A stretch of 9,822 nt of DNA from Leclercia sp. UBA7405 (GTDB lineage: Bacteria; Pseudomonadota; Gammaproteobacteria; Enterobacterales; Enterobacteriaceae), in assembly GCA_002469605.1 (NCBI GenBank), contig DKMV01000334.1:1-9822 (forward strand), given 5' to 3'. The position numbers and the translations under genes are program-made. The notes under the pieces are model-generated. The model saw only the letters and a program-made list of their open reading frames with translations, was not told the DNA's origin and searched no databases. Within the stretch, counting starts at the first letter, position 1. The number at the start of each line of letters is the position of its first letter. This document shows, one piece after another, positions 1 through 7,840 of the stretch.

Positions 1-322
1 GGTGTTTGGCCTGTCGCAAAAAACGCCGGAGCAGCGCAAAGCCGCCTACTGGCTCTGTGGTCTGGGGGTGGCGATCGTCTGGCCGCTGGGAACCATGCTC
101 GGCGCGGGGGTAGGCAAGCTGCTTCCCGAGCCGGAGACCATCGGGCTGGACGCGGTCTTCCCGGCTATCCTCCTGGCGCTGGTAGTACCCGCCTTTAAAA
201 ATCGCACCACGCTTATTCGCGCCTGCAGCGGTGCGGCACTCTCCCTGGCGGCGGTGCCCTTTGCGCCCGTGGGTCTGCCGGTGCTGCTCTCATTACTGGG
301 TCTCGCGGCGAGGAAGAAATAA
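1..322 (+). CDS. azlC: AzlC-family branched-chain amino acid permease, 3' part only
   Basis: This is the C-terminal 106 or so residues of an integral inner-membrane protein whose beginning lies before the window. The reading frame is open from the first full codon at position 2. That codon is a GTG but is almost certainly an internal valine. Hydrophobic stretches typical of membrane helices can be seen (around VAIVWPLGTMLGAG, FPAILLALVVPAF and the C-terminal GLPVLLSLLGLAA), and the protein ends in a short basic tail (ARKK). AzlC proteins (YgaZ and BrnF type) form the large subunit of a two-part exporter of branched-chain and similar amino acids, with a small AzlD partner. Here the next gene is exactly such a partner: the TAA stop and the next ATG share one base (TAATG), which indicates translational coupling. 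The assignment rests mainly on this pairing and the membrane pattern, and the true substrate cannot be told. Confidence 0.8.
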   Translation, partial: VFGLSQKTPEQRKAAYWLCGLGVAIVWPLGTMLGAGVGKLLPEPETIGLDAVFPAILLALVVPAFKNRTTLIRACSGAALSLAAVPFAPVGLPVLLSLLGLAARKK

Positions 323-645
323 TGGAAAACATCACCGTCCTGATTTGCGGTATCGCCCTGCTGTCGGCGGGCACTTATTTGATGCGCCTGGGTGGCGCAA
401 AGCTCGGCAGCCGACTGGCGCTTTCCGAGCGCTCGCAGGCGCTGCTCTCAGATGCGGCAACGGTGCTACTCTTTTCCGTGGCGCTGGCGACCACCTTCTA
501 TGAAGGGGAGCATTTTGCCGGCATGGCGCGGGTACTGGGGGTGGCCTTTGCGGTATTTTTGGCCTGGCGCAAGATGCCGCTGATTGTGGTGATCGTGGCG
601 GCGGCGGTTATCACCGCGCTGCTGCGCCTGGCAGGCATAAACTAA
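322..645 (+). CDS. azlD: AzlD-family small subunit of branched-chain amino acid exporter
   Basis: This is a 107-residue, very hydrophobic protein, the usual size of AzlD/YgaH/BrnE subunits (about 100-110 residues). About four membrane segments can be read: residues 5-20, 43-60, 66-80 and 86-103. A conserved-looking TYLMRLGG segment near residues 18-25 resembles the family's early Y-x-x-R motif. The start is fixed by a one-base overlap with the stop of the upstream azlC-like gene and by a Shine-Dalgarno sequence (AGGAAG at 311-316) five bases ahead. The pair would export branched-chain amino acids or analogues across the inner membrane. A strong hairpin terminator begins four bases after the stop codon, so the azlC-azlD unit ends here. 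The family is clear, but the substrate is inferred only from the family. Confidence 0.82.
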   Translation: MENITVLICGIALLSAGTYLMRLGGAKLGSRLALSERSQALLSDAATVLLFSVALATTFYEGEHFAGMARVLGVAFAVFLAWRKMPLIVVIVAAAVITALLRLAGIN

Positions 646-648
646 AAA

Positions 649-665
649 AGCGCCCCGGGGGCGCT
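649..665. terminator. Bidirectional rho-independent terminator
   Basis: AGCGCCC and GGGCGCT form a GC-rich stem around a three-base loop. It is flanked by a run of A on the left (644-649) and CTTTCT on the right (664-670). On the plus strand it ends azlD. On the minus strand the flanking A-run becomes a run of six T, which makes an even better terminator about 20 bases after the stop of the DUF1471 gene. It lies exactly between two convergent genes. Confidence 0.85.
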
Positions 666-685
666 CTTTCTACGGTACTGCTGGT

Positions 686-898
686 TTATTTGTTCAGTTC
701 AGCGGTCATGTGCACACGGTTACCGGTGAAGGCCTGGGTGATGGTGTAAGAAGAGGCACCCGCCTGCTCGGCCTGAGCTGCGATTTTAGCTTCGGCACCG
801 TCGATGGTTGAACCGGTTGCGGTGACGGACTGGGCAGCGAAAGAACCGAATGAAGTAGCCAGAGCGATTACTGCGACAAAAGTTTTGATGCTTTTCAT
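686..898 (-). CDS. Small secreted DUF1471 (YdgH/BhsA-like) protein
   Basis: A 70-residue protein with a clear Sec signal peptide: a basic start (MKSIK), a hydrophobic core (TFVAVIALATSFGSF) and an AxA-type end, so cleavage is likely after about residue 21 (FA|AQ). The mature part of about 49 residues has the DUF1471 pattern: an A-rich helix (DGAEAKIAAQAEQAGASSY) followed by beta strands (TITQAF, NRVHMTAEL) ending close to the C-terminus. Enterobacteria carry many paralogues (BhsA, McbA, YahO, YbiJ and others), which are periplasmic or outer-membrane-associated and often induced by stress, with mostly unknown molecular roles. This one is at the short end of the family. An AAAGGG sequence lies about eight bases before the ATG. 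The gene follows fdhD on the same strand after 114 bases but is probably transcribed on its own. It ends in the shared terminator at 649-665. Confidence 0.8.
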   Translation of the reverse strand: MKSIKTFVAVIALATSFGSFAAQSVTATGSTIDGAEAKIAAQAEQAGASSYTITQAFTGNRVHMTAELNK

Positions 899-929
899 GA
901 TGTAAACCCTTTCGTTAAGTTGTTGGTGT

Positions 930-944
930 AAGGCGCCGTGCCTT
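930..944 (-). other. Small inverted repeat in the leader of the DUF1471 gene
   Basis: AAGGC and GCCTT are separated by five bases, 32 bases before the start codon of the minus-strand small gene. It could be a 5' mRNA hairpin or a protein-binding site. An AT-rich TATTAT at 960-955 (minus strand) could be a -10 element, which would put the hairpin at the very 5' end of the transcript. No good -35 element accompanies it. Confidence 0.3.
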
Positions 945-1012
945 GATGTGATAAATAATAGACCTCATCACCCACAACTGATAGCGGAAGGATTTGCTCT
1001 CAACATTCAAAA

Positions 1013-1849
1013 TTATTGATTAATTATCAGGCGCCCCGGATGGGTATACACCGTGGCCCTTCCCGGCTTGCAAAAGCCCACCAGCGTCAGGTTGCAGCGC
1101 GCTGCAACTTCTACTGCCAGGGTAGTGGCGGCCGAGACGGCAAACAGGATCTCGACGCCGCACATGGCGGCTTTTTGCACCATCTCGTAGCTGGCGCGGC
1201 TGGAGACCAGCGCAGCCCCCTGCTGCCACATCGCAACTTCTCCGGCACGCCTTCCCAGCAGTTTATCCAGCGCCACATGCCGCCCGACGTCCTCGTGCCC
1301 GCCGGCAATCTCGCCGTTCGGCAACACCCAGGCAGCGGCATGGGTACATCCGCTCAGCTGCCCGATGGGCTGCACGTCGTTGAGATGCGCCAGCGCCCGA
1401 TCGAGATGGGCAAGGTTAAAGCGCTGGGTGAAGGGTAGCGGCGCCACGGGCTTACCGATATCGTTAAGCTGCTCTACGCCGCAGACGCCGCAGCCGGTGC
1501 GTCCGGCCAGCGCCCGCCGACGCTCTTTTAACCCCATAAAGCGGCGGCTGGAGAGCTCAATCTGCACTTCGAGACCATTGCAAACGGATACCACTTCCAT
1601 GCCGTAGATCTCACGCGGGTGCTCAATGATGCCTTCAGAGAGTGAAAAGCCGATGGCAAACAGCTCCAGATCTTTCGGCGAGGCCATCATCACCACGTGG
1701 GAGATACCGTTATATACCAGCGCGACGGGCACCTCTTCTGCCAGAAAATCGGGCACTGCGAGGCTAATCTGAGGGGGTCTGTGTACCTGAAGTTCTACCA
1801 CGCCGACAGGCAGCGAAGTCATGCAGGTATCACTTTTATGTTTCAACAC
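1013..1849 (-). CDS. fdhD: FdhD, sulfurtransferase for formate dehydrogenase cofactor
   Basis: FdhD passes sulfur from the cysteine desulfurase IscS to the Mo-bisMGD cofactor, which then goes into formate dehydrogenases, and without it these enzymes are inactive. Counting from this start, the family's CGVC loop carrying the two sulfur-transfer cysteines lies near residues 120-123 and a [14 protein letters not shown] block near 183-196. From [12 protein letters not shown] onward the protein closely matches E. coli FdhD (277 aa) from memory. The start is uncertain. The GTG at 1849 has AGGA eight bases ahead and gives 278 aa. The adjacent TTG at 1846 would give exactly 277 aa. An upstream ATG at 1873 (286 aa) and a downstream ATG at 1822 (269 aa) have weak ribosome sites. 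The gene is divergent from fdoG, whose product needs it, and shares the control region at 1850-2253. Confidence 0.95.
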   Translation of the reverse strand: MLKHKSDTCMTSLPVGVVELQVHRPPQISLAVPDFLAEEVPVALVYNGISHVVMMASPKDLELFAIGFSLSEGIIEHPREIYGMEVVSVCNGLEVQIELSSRRFMGLKERRRALAGRTGCGVCGVEQLNDIGKPVAPLPFTQRFNLAHLDRALAHLNDVQPIGQLSGCTHAAAWVLPNGEIAGGHEDVGRHVALDKLLGRRAGEVAMWQQGAALVSSRASYEMVQKAAMCGVEILFAVSAATTLAVEVAARCNLTLVGFCKPGRATVYTHPGRLIINQ

Positions 1850-2009
1850 AACGTATTTCCTGAGCAACCACATGGGAAGGCCTGCTATTGCACCATACTT
1901 TGCCAGCCTGGCGCATAGTATGGATCAATTTTTTACCGTCCTGCCTCTCTTAATGTTCTGCGGGATAAACCCAACGCAGAAACAGTTTTGTAACAGCCAT
2001 GCGGCATTA

Positions 2010-2025
2010 TGTGATCAATATCACA
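2010..2025. promoter_or_regulatory. CRP/FNR-type binding palindrome
   Basis: TGTGATCAATATCACA is an exact match to the CRP core TGTGA-N6-TCACA. The same bases also read TGAT-N4-ATCA, which differs from the FNR consensus (TTGAT-N4-ATCAA) only at the outermost base of each arm. It lies in the middle of the divergent fdhD-fdoG region and could serve either gene. The match is direct sequence evidence. Which regulator binds, and with what effect, is inference. Confidence 0.72.
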
Positions 2026-2043
2026 ATTTATAATCATCATCGT

Positions 2044-2049
2044 GATAAT
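2044..2049 (+). promoter_or_regulatory. Candidate -10 element for fdoG
   Basis: GATAAT matches TATAAT at five of six positions. A start about seven bases later (2056-2058) would place the CRP/FNR palindrome centre (2017.5) at about -38.5 to -40.5, close to but not exactly the class II activator position (-41.5). There is no recognisable -35 element, as expected for an activator-dependent promoter. The call is tentative. Confidence 0.35.
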
Positions 2050-2111
2050 ACGTTCACTTTGTTTTAACGCCGTTGGAACAAGCGTACCGACATTGTGGTA
2101 TTCTGTTATAC

Positions 2112-2129
2112 CCCTCGTGGAAATGAGGG
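2112..2129 (+). other. Leader hairpin CCCTC/GAGGG
   Basis: Five complementary bases flank an eight-base loop about 125 bases ahead of fdoG. It would fold in the mRNA if transcription starts near 2056. It is not followed by a T-run, so it is not a terminator. Confidence 0.35.
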
Positions 2130-2198
2130 TTTAACGCAAATTTTCAACTTTGCGGTCAAAAAACAGCCGTAAAGTAAAATAATAACGACCCAAAATTA

Positions 2199-2216
2199 TT
2201 CACGTGCAGACGTGAA
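2199..2216. promoter_or_regulatory. Perfect 7-bp inverted repeat ahead of fdoG
   Basis: TTCACGT and ACGTGAA are exact complements separated by GCAG, ending 25 bases before the AAGGAG ribosome site of fdoG. In RNA this makes a stable hairpin with a four-base loop. In DNA it is a symmetric operator-like site. It is too far from the ribosome site to block it and has no T-run for termination. The structure is certain in the sequence, but its function is unknown. Confidence 0.5.
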
Positions 2217-2253
2217 GATTGACGGTTGGCAATGTCGAAACAAGGAGTGACCC

Positions 2254-5200
2254 ATGCAGGTCAGCAGAAGGCAGTTCTTTAAGATCTGCGCTGGCGGTAT
2301 GGCAGGCACCACGGCAGCAGCGCTGGGCTTTGCACCCAGCGTAGCGCTGGCGGAAACGCGGCAGTACAAACTGCTGCGCACCCGCGAAACCCGTAACACC
2401 TGTACGTACTGTTCCGTTGGTTGTGGGCTGTTAATGTACAGCCTCGGCGACGGTGCGAAAAACGCCAAAGCATCTATTTTCCATATTGAAGGGGACCCGG
2501 ATCACCCGGTAAACCGCGGTGCGCTGTGCCCGAAAGGGGCCGGTCTGGTGGACTTTATCCACTCCGAAAGCCGCCTGAAATTCCCGGAATATCGCGCACC
2601 AGGCTCCGATAAATGGCAGCAAATCAGTTGGGAAGAGGCGTTTGACCGCATCGCCAAACTGATTAAAGAAGACCGCGATGCCAACTTTATTGAAAAGAAC
2701 GCTGAAGGCGTAACCGTTAACCGCTGGCTCTCTACCGGGATGCTGTGCGCCTCGGCCTCCAGTAACGAAACCGGTTATTTAACCCAGAAATTCACCCGTG
2801 CGCTCGGTATGCTCGCGGTCGACAACCAAGCGCGTGTCTGACACGGACCAACGGTAGCAAGTCTTGCTCCAACATTTGGTCGCGGTGCGATGACCAACCA
2901 CTGGGTCGACATCAAGAACGCCAACCTTGTCGTGGTGATGGGCGGTAACGCCGCTGAAGCGCACCCTGTCGGGTTCCGCTGGGCGATGGAAGCCAAAATC
3001 CACAACGGTGCGAAACTGATTGTGATCGATCCCCGCTTTACGCGTACGGCGTCAGTGGCGGATTTCTACACCCCTATTCGTTCAGGTACTGACATCACTT
3101 TCCTGTCAGGCGTACTGCTGTACCTGATAAATAACGAAAAATATAACCGCGAATATACCGAAGCCTACACCAACGCCAGCCTGATCGTGCGTGAGGATTT
3201 CAGCTTCGATGATGGTCTGTTTAGCGGCTACGACGCTGAAAAACGCTGGTACGACAAGACTAGCTGGAACTACGAGCTGGATGAGAACGGCTTTGCGAAG
3301 CGCGACACCACCCTGCAACACCCGCGCTGCGTCTGGAACCTGCTGAAAGAACACGTTTCCCGCTATACGCCGGACGTTGTCGAAAACATCTGTGGTACAC
3401 CGAAGGCCGATTTCCTGAAAGTGTGCGAGATGATCGCCGAAACCAGCGCGAAAGATAAAACCGCGTCGTTCCTGTATGCCCTCGGCTGGACCCAGCACTC
3501 TATCGGCGCGCAGAACATCCGCACCATGGCGATGGTTCAGCTGCTGCTCGGCAACATGGGGATGGCAGGCGGCGGCGTCAACGCCCTGCGCGGTCACTCC
3601 AACATTCAGGGTCTGACCGATCTCGGCCTGCTGTCACAGAGCCTGCCCGGCTATATGACGCTGCCAAACGAAAAACAGACCGACCTGCAGACTTACCTGG
3701 CGGTCAACACGCCAAAACCGCTGCTCGAAGGCCAGGTGAACTACTGGAGCAACTATCCGAAGTTCTTCGTCTCGATGATGAAAGCCTTCTTCGGCGACAA
3801 AGCAACGGCGGAAAACAGCTGGGGCTTAGACTGGCTGCCGAAGTGGGACAAAGGCTACGACGTTCTGCAGTACTTTGACATGATGCACCAGGGCAAGGTT
3901 AACGGCTACCTCTGCCAGGGCTTCAACCCGGTGGCGTCGTTCCCGAACAAGCACAAGGTTGTCGAATCTCTGTCGAAACTGAAGTTCCTGGTCACCATTG
4001 ATCCGCTCAATACCGAGACCTCGACCTTCTGGCAGAACCATGGCGAATCACACGACGTCGATCCGTCGAAGATTCAGACCGAAGTGTTCCGCCTGCCCTC
4101 TACCTGCTTCGCGGAAGAGAACGGCTCTATCGTCAACTCCGGCCGCTGGCTGCAGTGGCACTGGAAAGGCGCCGACGCCCCGGGCATCGCCATGAACGAC
4201 GGCGAAATCCTGGCCGGTATCTTCTTACGCCTGCGTAAGATGTACGCCACTGAAGGCGGCGCGAACCCGGAACCAGTGTTGAACATGACCTGGAACTACT
4301 CGACGCCGGAGAACCCTTCTGCTGAAGAAGTGGCGATGGAGAGCAACGGCAAGGCGCTGGCCGACATTATCGACCCGGTCACCGGCGCGGTACTGGCGAA
4401 AAAAGGCGATCAGCTGAGCACCTTCGCTCACCTGCGCGATGACGGCACCACCTCCAGCGGCTGCTGGATCTTTGCCGGTAGCTGGACGCCGAAAGGCAAC
4501 CAGATGGCTAACCGCGATAACGCCGACCCGTCAGGCCTTGGCAATACGCTGGGCTGGGCATGGTCGTGGCCGCTGAACCGCCGCATTCTCTATAACCGTG
4601 CCTCCGCCGATCCGCAGGGCAACCCGTGGGATCCGAAGCGTCAATTGCTGAAGTGGGACGGTACCAAGTGGGGCGGCGTGGATATTCCGGACTACAGCGC
4701 CGCGCCTCCGGGCAGCGATGTCGGGCCGTTTATCATGCAGCAGGAAGGGATGGGACGTCTGTTTGCTATCGATAAGATGGCGGAAGGGCCGTTCCCGGAA
4801 CACTACGAGCCGTTTGAGACGCCTCTGGGTACTAACCCGCTGCACCCGAACGTGGTCTCTAACCCGGCCGCCCGTATCTTTAAGAGCGATTTCGAGGCGC
4901 TGGGCAAAAAAGACAAGTTCCCGTACGTGGGCACCACTTACCGTCTGACCGAGCACTTCCACTACTGGACCAAGCACGCGCTACTGAACGCCATCGCGCA
5001 GCCGGAACAGTTTGTGGAGATCGGTGAGAAGCTGGCGAACAAGCTTGGCATCGCCCATGGCGATACCGTGAAGGTCTCCTCCAACCGCGGCTATATCAAG
5101 GCCAAGGCGGTGGTGACCAAGCGTATTCGCACGCTGAACGTTCACGGTCAGCAGGTGGACACCATCGGTATCCCGATCCACTGGGGTTATGAGGGCGTGG

Positions 5201-5304
5201 CGAAGAAAGGGTTTATTGCTAACACCCTGACGCCGTTTGTCGGTGATGCGAATACGCAGACGCCGGAGTTTAAGGCGTTCCTCGTGAACGTGGAAAAGGT
5301 GTAA
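2254..5304 (+). CDS. fdoG: Formate dehydrogenase-O alpha subunit, selenoprotein (Sec196)
   Basis: This is the catalytic subunit of the respiratory formate dehydrogenase, which oxidises formate to CO2 in the periplasm using Mo- or W-bisMGD. It is one gene of 1016 residues, matching E. coli FdoG. The in-frame TGA at 2839-2841 is selenocysteine 196, followed at once by His197, within the conserved context ARV-U-HGPTVASLAP. Translation continues in frame to 5304. A twin-arginine export signal (SRRQFFK, residues 4-10) with a probable cleavage after ALA33 sends the folded enzyme out through Tat. Cys50, Cys53, Cys57 and Cys92 bind the [4Fe-4S] cluster, with Lys94 near it. The large bisMGD-binding domain follows, and the C-terminal 130 or so residues form the dinucleotide-binding domain. 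AAGGAG lies six bases before the ATG. fdoH follows after 12 bases. Reading the TGA as a stop would wrongly split it into 195- and 804-residue pieces. Confidence 0.97.
2839..2881 (+). promoter_or_regulatory. Bacterial SECIS element for Sec196
   Basis: The UGA is followed by exactly 11 bases and then GG, a bulged T (2855), and AGCA pairing with TGCT around the loop AGTCT, closed by CC (2853-2870). A lower stem GACCAA (2846-2851) pairs perfectly with TTGGTC (2876-2881). The bulged U and the GU in the apical loop are the features that SelB recognises in the E. coli fdhF element. The element lies inside the coding sequence, as is normal in bacteria. Confidence 0.93.
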
Positions 5305-5316
5305 CGGAGACGACTT

Positions 5317-6219
5317 ATGGCTTATCAATCGCAAGACATCATTCGTCGTTCCGCGACTAACGGTTTCACCCCCGCGCCCCAGGCGCGGGACCACCAGCAG
5401 GAAGTGGCGAAGCTTATCGACGTAACCACCTGTATCGGCTGTAAAGCCTGTCAGGTAGCCTGTTCAGAGTGGAACGACATCCGTGACGAAGTGGGTCACA
5501 ACGTGGGGGTTTACGACAACCCGGCCGACCTGACCGCCAAGTCCTGGACGGTGATGCGCTTCTCGGAAGTAGAGCAGAACGACAAGCTGGAATGGCTGAT
5601 TCGTAAAGATGGCTGTATGCACTGTGCGGATCCGGGCTGCCTGAAGGCGTGCCCGTCCGAAGGGGCTATCATCCAGTACGCCAACGGCATCGTCGACTTC
5701 CAGTCCGAACAGTGCATCGGCTGCGGCTACTGCATCGCCGGCTGTCCGTTCGACGTACCGCGCATGAACCCGGAAGATAACCGCGTCTATAAATGTACGC
5801 TGTGCGTCGACCGCGTGAACGTCGGCCAGGAGCCAGCCTGCGTGAAGACCTGCCCGACCGGTGCTATCCACTTTGGCTCCAAAGAGGATATGAAAACCCT
5901 GGCGGGCGAGCGCGTCTCCGAGCTGAAAACCCGCGGTTACGACAACGCAGGTCTGTACGATCCGGCCGGGGTTGGCGGTACGCACGTGATGTATGTGCTG
6001 CACCACGCCGACAAGCCGAACCTGTATCACGGCCTGCCGGAGAATCCGGAAATCAGCGCCACCGTCAAATTCTGGAAAGGTATCTGGAAACCGCTGGCAG
6101 CGGTCGGCTTTGCGGCCACCTTCGCCGCCAGCATCTTCCACTACGTGGGTGTCGGGCCGAACCGTGCGGAAGAGGAAGATGACAACCTGCATGAAGAGAA
6201 AGACGAGGTGCGCAAATGA
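5317..6219 (+). CDS. fdoH: Formate dehydrogenase-O beta (iron-sulfur) subunit
   Basis: This subunit carries electrons from FdoG to the cytochrome b subunit. It is 300 residues long, the same as E. coli FdoH. Sixteen cysteines form four ferredoxin-like groups: 39/42/45/49, 100/103/108/112, 133/136/139/143 and 160/163/175/179, enough for four [4Fe-4S] clusters. A single membrane helix (about 258-278) anchors the protein, followed by a very acidic cytoplasmic tail ([14 protein letters not shown]). It has no signal peptide of its own, and in this family it is carried through the Tat pore with the alpha subunit. GGAG lies seven bases before the ATG, 12 bases after the fdoG stop. Its stop overlaps the fdoI start by four bases (ATGA). 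Confidence 0.97.
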   Translation: MAYQSQDIIRRSATNGFTPAPQARDHQQEVAKLIDVTTCIGCKACQVACSEWNDIRDEVGHNVGVYDNPADLTAKSWTVMRFSEVEQNDKLEWLIRKDGCMHCADPGCLKACPSEGAIIQYANGIVDFQSEQCIGCGYCIAGCPFDVPRMNPEDNRVYKCTLCVDRVNVGQEPACVKTCPTGAIHFGSKEDMKTLAGERVSELKTRGYDNAGLYDPAGVGGTHVMYVLHHADKPNLYHGLPENPEISATVKFWKGIWKPLAAVGFAATFAASIFHYVGVGPNRAEEEDDNLHEEKDEVRK

Positions 6220-6851
6220 AAAGACGTGACACCATCGTGCGCTACACGGCGCCGGAACGTATCAACCACTGGGTCACCGCCTTCTGCTTCATGCTGGCGG
6301 CGATAAGCGGACTGGGGTTCTTCTTCCCCTCCTTCAACTGGCTGATGCAGATTCTGGGTACGCCGCAGCTGGCGCGCATTCTGCACCCCTTCGTCGGGGT
6401 GGTGATGTTTGCCTCGTTCATCATCATGTTTTTCCGTTACTGGCACCATAACCTAATCAATCGGGATGATATCTTTTGGGCGAAGAATATTCGTAAGATC
6501 GTCGTCAACGAGGAAGTAGGTGATACCGGGCGGTATAACTTCGGCCAGAAGTGCGTATTCTGGGCGGCGATTATCCTGCTGGTGCTGCTGCTGGCGAGCG
6601 GCGTGGTTATCTGGCGCCCGTACTTTGCGCCTGCTTTCTCAATCCCGGTGATCCGATTTGCCTTAATGCTGCATTCATTTGCCGCAGTGGGGTTAATTGT
6701 GGTTATCATGGTGCATATTTACGCCGCCCTCTGGGTGAAAGGCACCATTACCGCGATGGTGGAAGGCTGGGTAACCAAAACGTGGGCGAAGAAACATCAC
6801 CCGCGCTGGTACCGTGAAGTCCGCCAGAAACAGGAAAAGTCATCTGAATGA
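6216..6851 (+). CDS. fdoI: Formate dehydrogenase-O gamma subunit, cytochrome b556
   Basis: This is the membrane subunit that takes electrons from FdoH through two b-type hemes and reduces quinone. It is 211 residues long, as in E. coli. Four membrane helices are readable (about 17-37, 53-73, 112-133 and 147-170). Four histidines lie in these helices, His18, His57, His153 and His167, and are the likely heme ligands. The N-terminal [11 protein letters not shown] and the tryptophan- and lysine-rich C-terminus are typical of the family. GAGGTG lies five bases before the ATG. The start overlaps the fdoH stop (ATGA, 6216-6219), and its own stop overlaps the fdhE start in the same way (6848-6851), so the last three genes of the operon are translationally coupled. 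Confidence 0.97.
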   Translation: MKRRDTIVRYTAPERINHWVTAFCFMLAAISGLGFFFPSFNWLMQILGTPQLARILHPFVGVVMFASFIIMFFRYWHHNLINRDDIFWAKNIRKIVVNEEVGDTGRYNFGQKCVFWAAIILLVLLLASGVVIWRPYFAPAFSIPVIRFALMLHSFAAVGLIVVIMVHIYAALWVKGTITAMVEGWVTKTWAKKHHPRWYREVRQKQEKSSE

Positions 6852-7777
6852 GTATTCGCATAATCCCGCAAGATGAGCTGGGTTCGAGCGAGAAACGTAC
6901 GGCGGAGCATATTCCGCCGTTGTTATTCCCCAGACTCAAGAACCTCTATAACCGCCGTGCGGAGCGTCTGCGCGAGCTGGCGGCGAACAATCCGCTGGGC
7001 GATTTTCTGCGTTTTGCGGCGCTGGTTGCCCACGCGCAGGAGGTGGTGCTGTACGACCACCCGCTGCACATGGACCTGACCGCACGCATCAAAGAAGCTA
7101 ATGAGCAGGGTAAGCCGCCGCTGGATATTCACGTCCTGCCGCGCGACAAGCACTGGCATAAGCTGCTGCACTCCCTTATCGCCGAGCTGAAGCCGGAGAT
7201 GAGCGGCACAGCGCTGGCGGTTATCGAGAATCTGGAAAAGGCCTCTGATAAAGAGCTGGAAGAGATGGCAAACGCGCTTTTTGCCTCTGATTTCGCCTCT
7301 GTCAGCAGTGATAAAGCGCCCTTTATCTGGGCGGCCCTGTCGCTCTACTGGGCGCAAATGGCGAGCCTGATCCCAGGTAAAGCCCGCGCCGAATATGGCG
7401 AAGCGCGCCAGTTCTGCCCGGTATGTGGCTCAATGCCGGTCACCAGTATTGTGCAAATCGGCACCACCCAGGGGCTGCGCTACTTGCACTGCAACCTGTG
7501 TGAAACCGAGTGGCACGTGGTGCGCGTCAAGTGCAGCAACTGCGAGCAGACCCGCGATCTCAACTACTGGTCGCTGGAAAACGAAGACGCGGCGGTGAAA
7601 GCCGAAAGCTGCGGCGACTGCGGTACCTACCTGAAGATCCTGTATCAGGAGAAGGACCCGAAAGTCGAAGCCGTCGCCGACGACCTCGCCACCCTGGTGC
7701 TGGACGCACGCATGGAGCAAGAGGGCTTTGGCCGTAGCTCTATCAACCCGTTTATGTTCCCGGGTGAAGGGGAGTAG
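6848..7777 (+). CDS. fdhE: FdhE, formate dehydrogenase maturation factor
   Basis: FdhE is a cytoplasmic protein that binds the catalytic subunits of respiratory formate dehydrogenases and is needed for an active enzyme before export. It is 309 residues, the same as E. coli FdhE. The N-terminal half is helical. The C-terminal half carries four rubredoxin-like CxxC pairs at Cys190/193, 215/218, 229/232 and 255/258, which bind metal in this family. The start overlaps the fdoI stop by four bases, with AGGA 12 bases upstream inside fdoI. This coupling keeps the maturation factor in step with the enzyme it serves. In E. coli fdhE is likewise the gene just after fdoI. No oddities were seen, and the gene ends in TAG ahead of a REP-like palindrome. 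Confidence 0.96.
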   Translation: MSIRIIPQDELGSSEKRTAEHIPPLLFPRLKNLYNRRAERLRELAANNPLGDFLRFAALVAHAQEVVLYDHPLHMDLTARIKEANEQGKPPLDIHVLPRDKHWHKLLHSLIAELKPEMSGTALAVIENLEKASDKELEEMANALFASDFASVSSDKAPFIWAALSLYWAQMASLIPGKARAEYGEARQFCPVCGSMPVTSIVQIGTTQGLRYLHCNLCETEWHVVRVKCSNCEQTRDLNYWSLENEDAAVKAESCGDCGTYLKILYQEKDPKVEAVADDLATLVLDARMEQEGFGRSSINPFMFPGEGE

Positions 7778-7791
7778 TTTCCTGTGATAGT

Positions 7792-7816
7792 GCCGGGCGG
7801 TGCAAGCTTGCCCGGC
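7792..7816. repeat. REP-like palindrome, possible fdo operon terminator
   Basis: GCCGGGC and GCCCGGC form a seven-base perfect stem around an 11-base loop that itself contains the palindrome GCAAGCTTGC. The style (TGCCGGGCGG ... CTTGCCCGGCCTA) is that of the repetitive extragenic palindromes common in Enterobacter and Klebsiella, which usually sit just after operons. It begins 14 bases after the fdhE stop. A T-run lies 11 bases beyond the stem, too far for a classic terminator but able to support 3'-end stability. Confidence 0.7.
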
Positions 7817-7840
7817 CTATAGCCTTATTTTTTTACGAAG

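Larger units (their letters stand above)
1850..2253. promoter_or_regulatory. Divergent fdhD / fdoG control region
   Basis: About 400 bases with no convincing gene lie between the divergent starts. They hold a perfect CRP/FNR-type palindrome (2010-2025), a possible -10 element for fdoG (2044-2049), a CCCTC/GAGGG hairpin (2112-2129), a 7-bp perfect inverted repeat (2199-2216) and the strong fdoG ribosome site AAGGAG (2242-2247). An 8-base direct repeat TTTAACGC occurs at 2063-2070 and 2130-2137. A second AT-rich -10-like TAAAAT lies at 2175-2180, preceded only by a poor -35 (TTGCGG at 2150-2155). On the fdhD side no confident -35/-10 pair was found. The fdhD leader would be long if transcription starts close to the palindrome. 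Confidence 0.7.

Noticed and set aside
1..322. A complete 106-residue membrane protein starting with GTG at position 2
   Set aside because: The frame is open to the window edge and the length is about half of an AzlC protein, so it is a truncated gene, not a short one.
1016..1438. Plus-strand 140-residue open frame opposite fdhD
   Set aside because: It is a shadow of fdhD, whose conserved motifs lie on the other strand.
2042..2057. GTGA-N8-TCAC as a second CRP site next to the palindrome
   Set aside because: The spacer is eight bases rather than the six needed in this register, and half of it overlaps the likely -10 element.
2109..2115. TACCCCT as a NarL heptamer controlling fdoG
   Set aside because: It fits TACYYMT, but it is a single heptamer without the inverted partner at the usual spacing, and such short matches are common by chance.
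2254..2841. A stand-alone 195-residue Tat-exported protein followed by a separate 804-residue oxidoreductase, or a broken fdoG pseudogene
   Set aside because: The TGA sits at the exact selenocysteine position of formate dehydrogenases, is followed by His and the conserved context, and has a proper SECIS hairpin. The frame continues without loss.
3106..5394. Several minus-strand frames of 137-163 residues opposite fdoG
   Set aside because: They lie wholly or almost wholly within the conserved fdoG frame and show low-complexity shadow composition, with no family signature.
5464..6192. Minus-strand 242-residue open frame
   Set aside because: It is a shadow of fdoH caused by GC-rich codon use. 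It has no ribosome site or recognisable domain.
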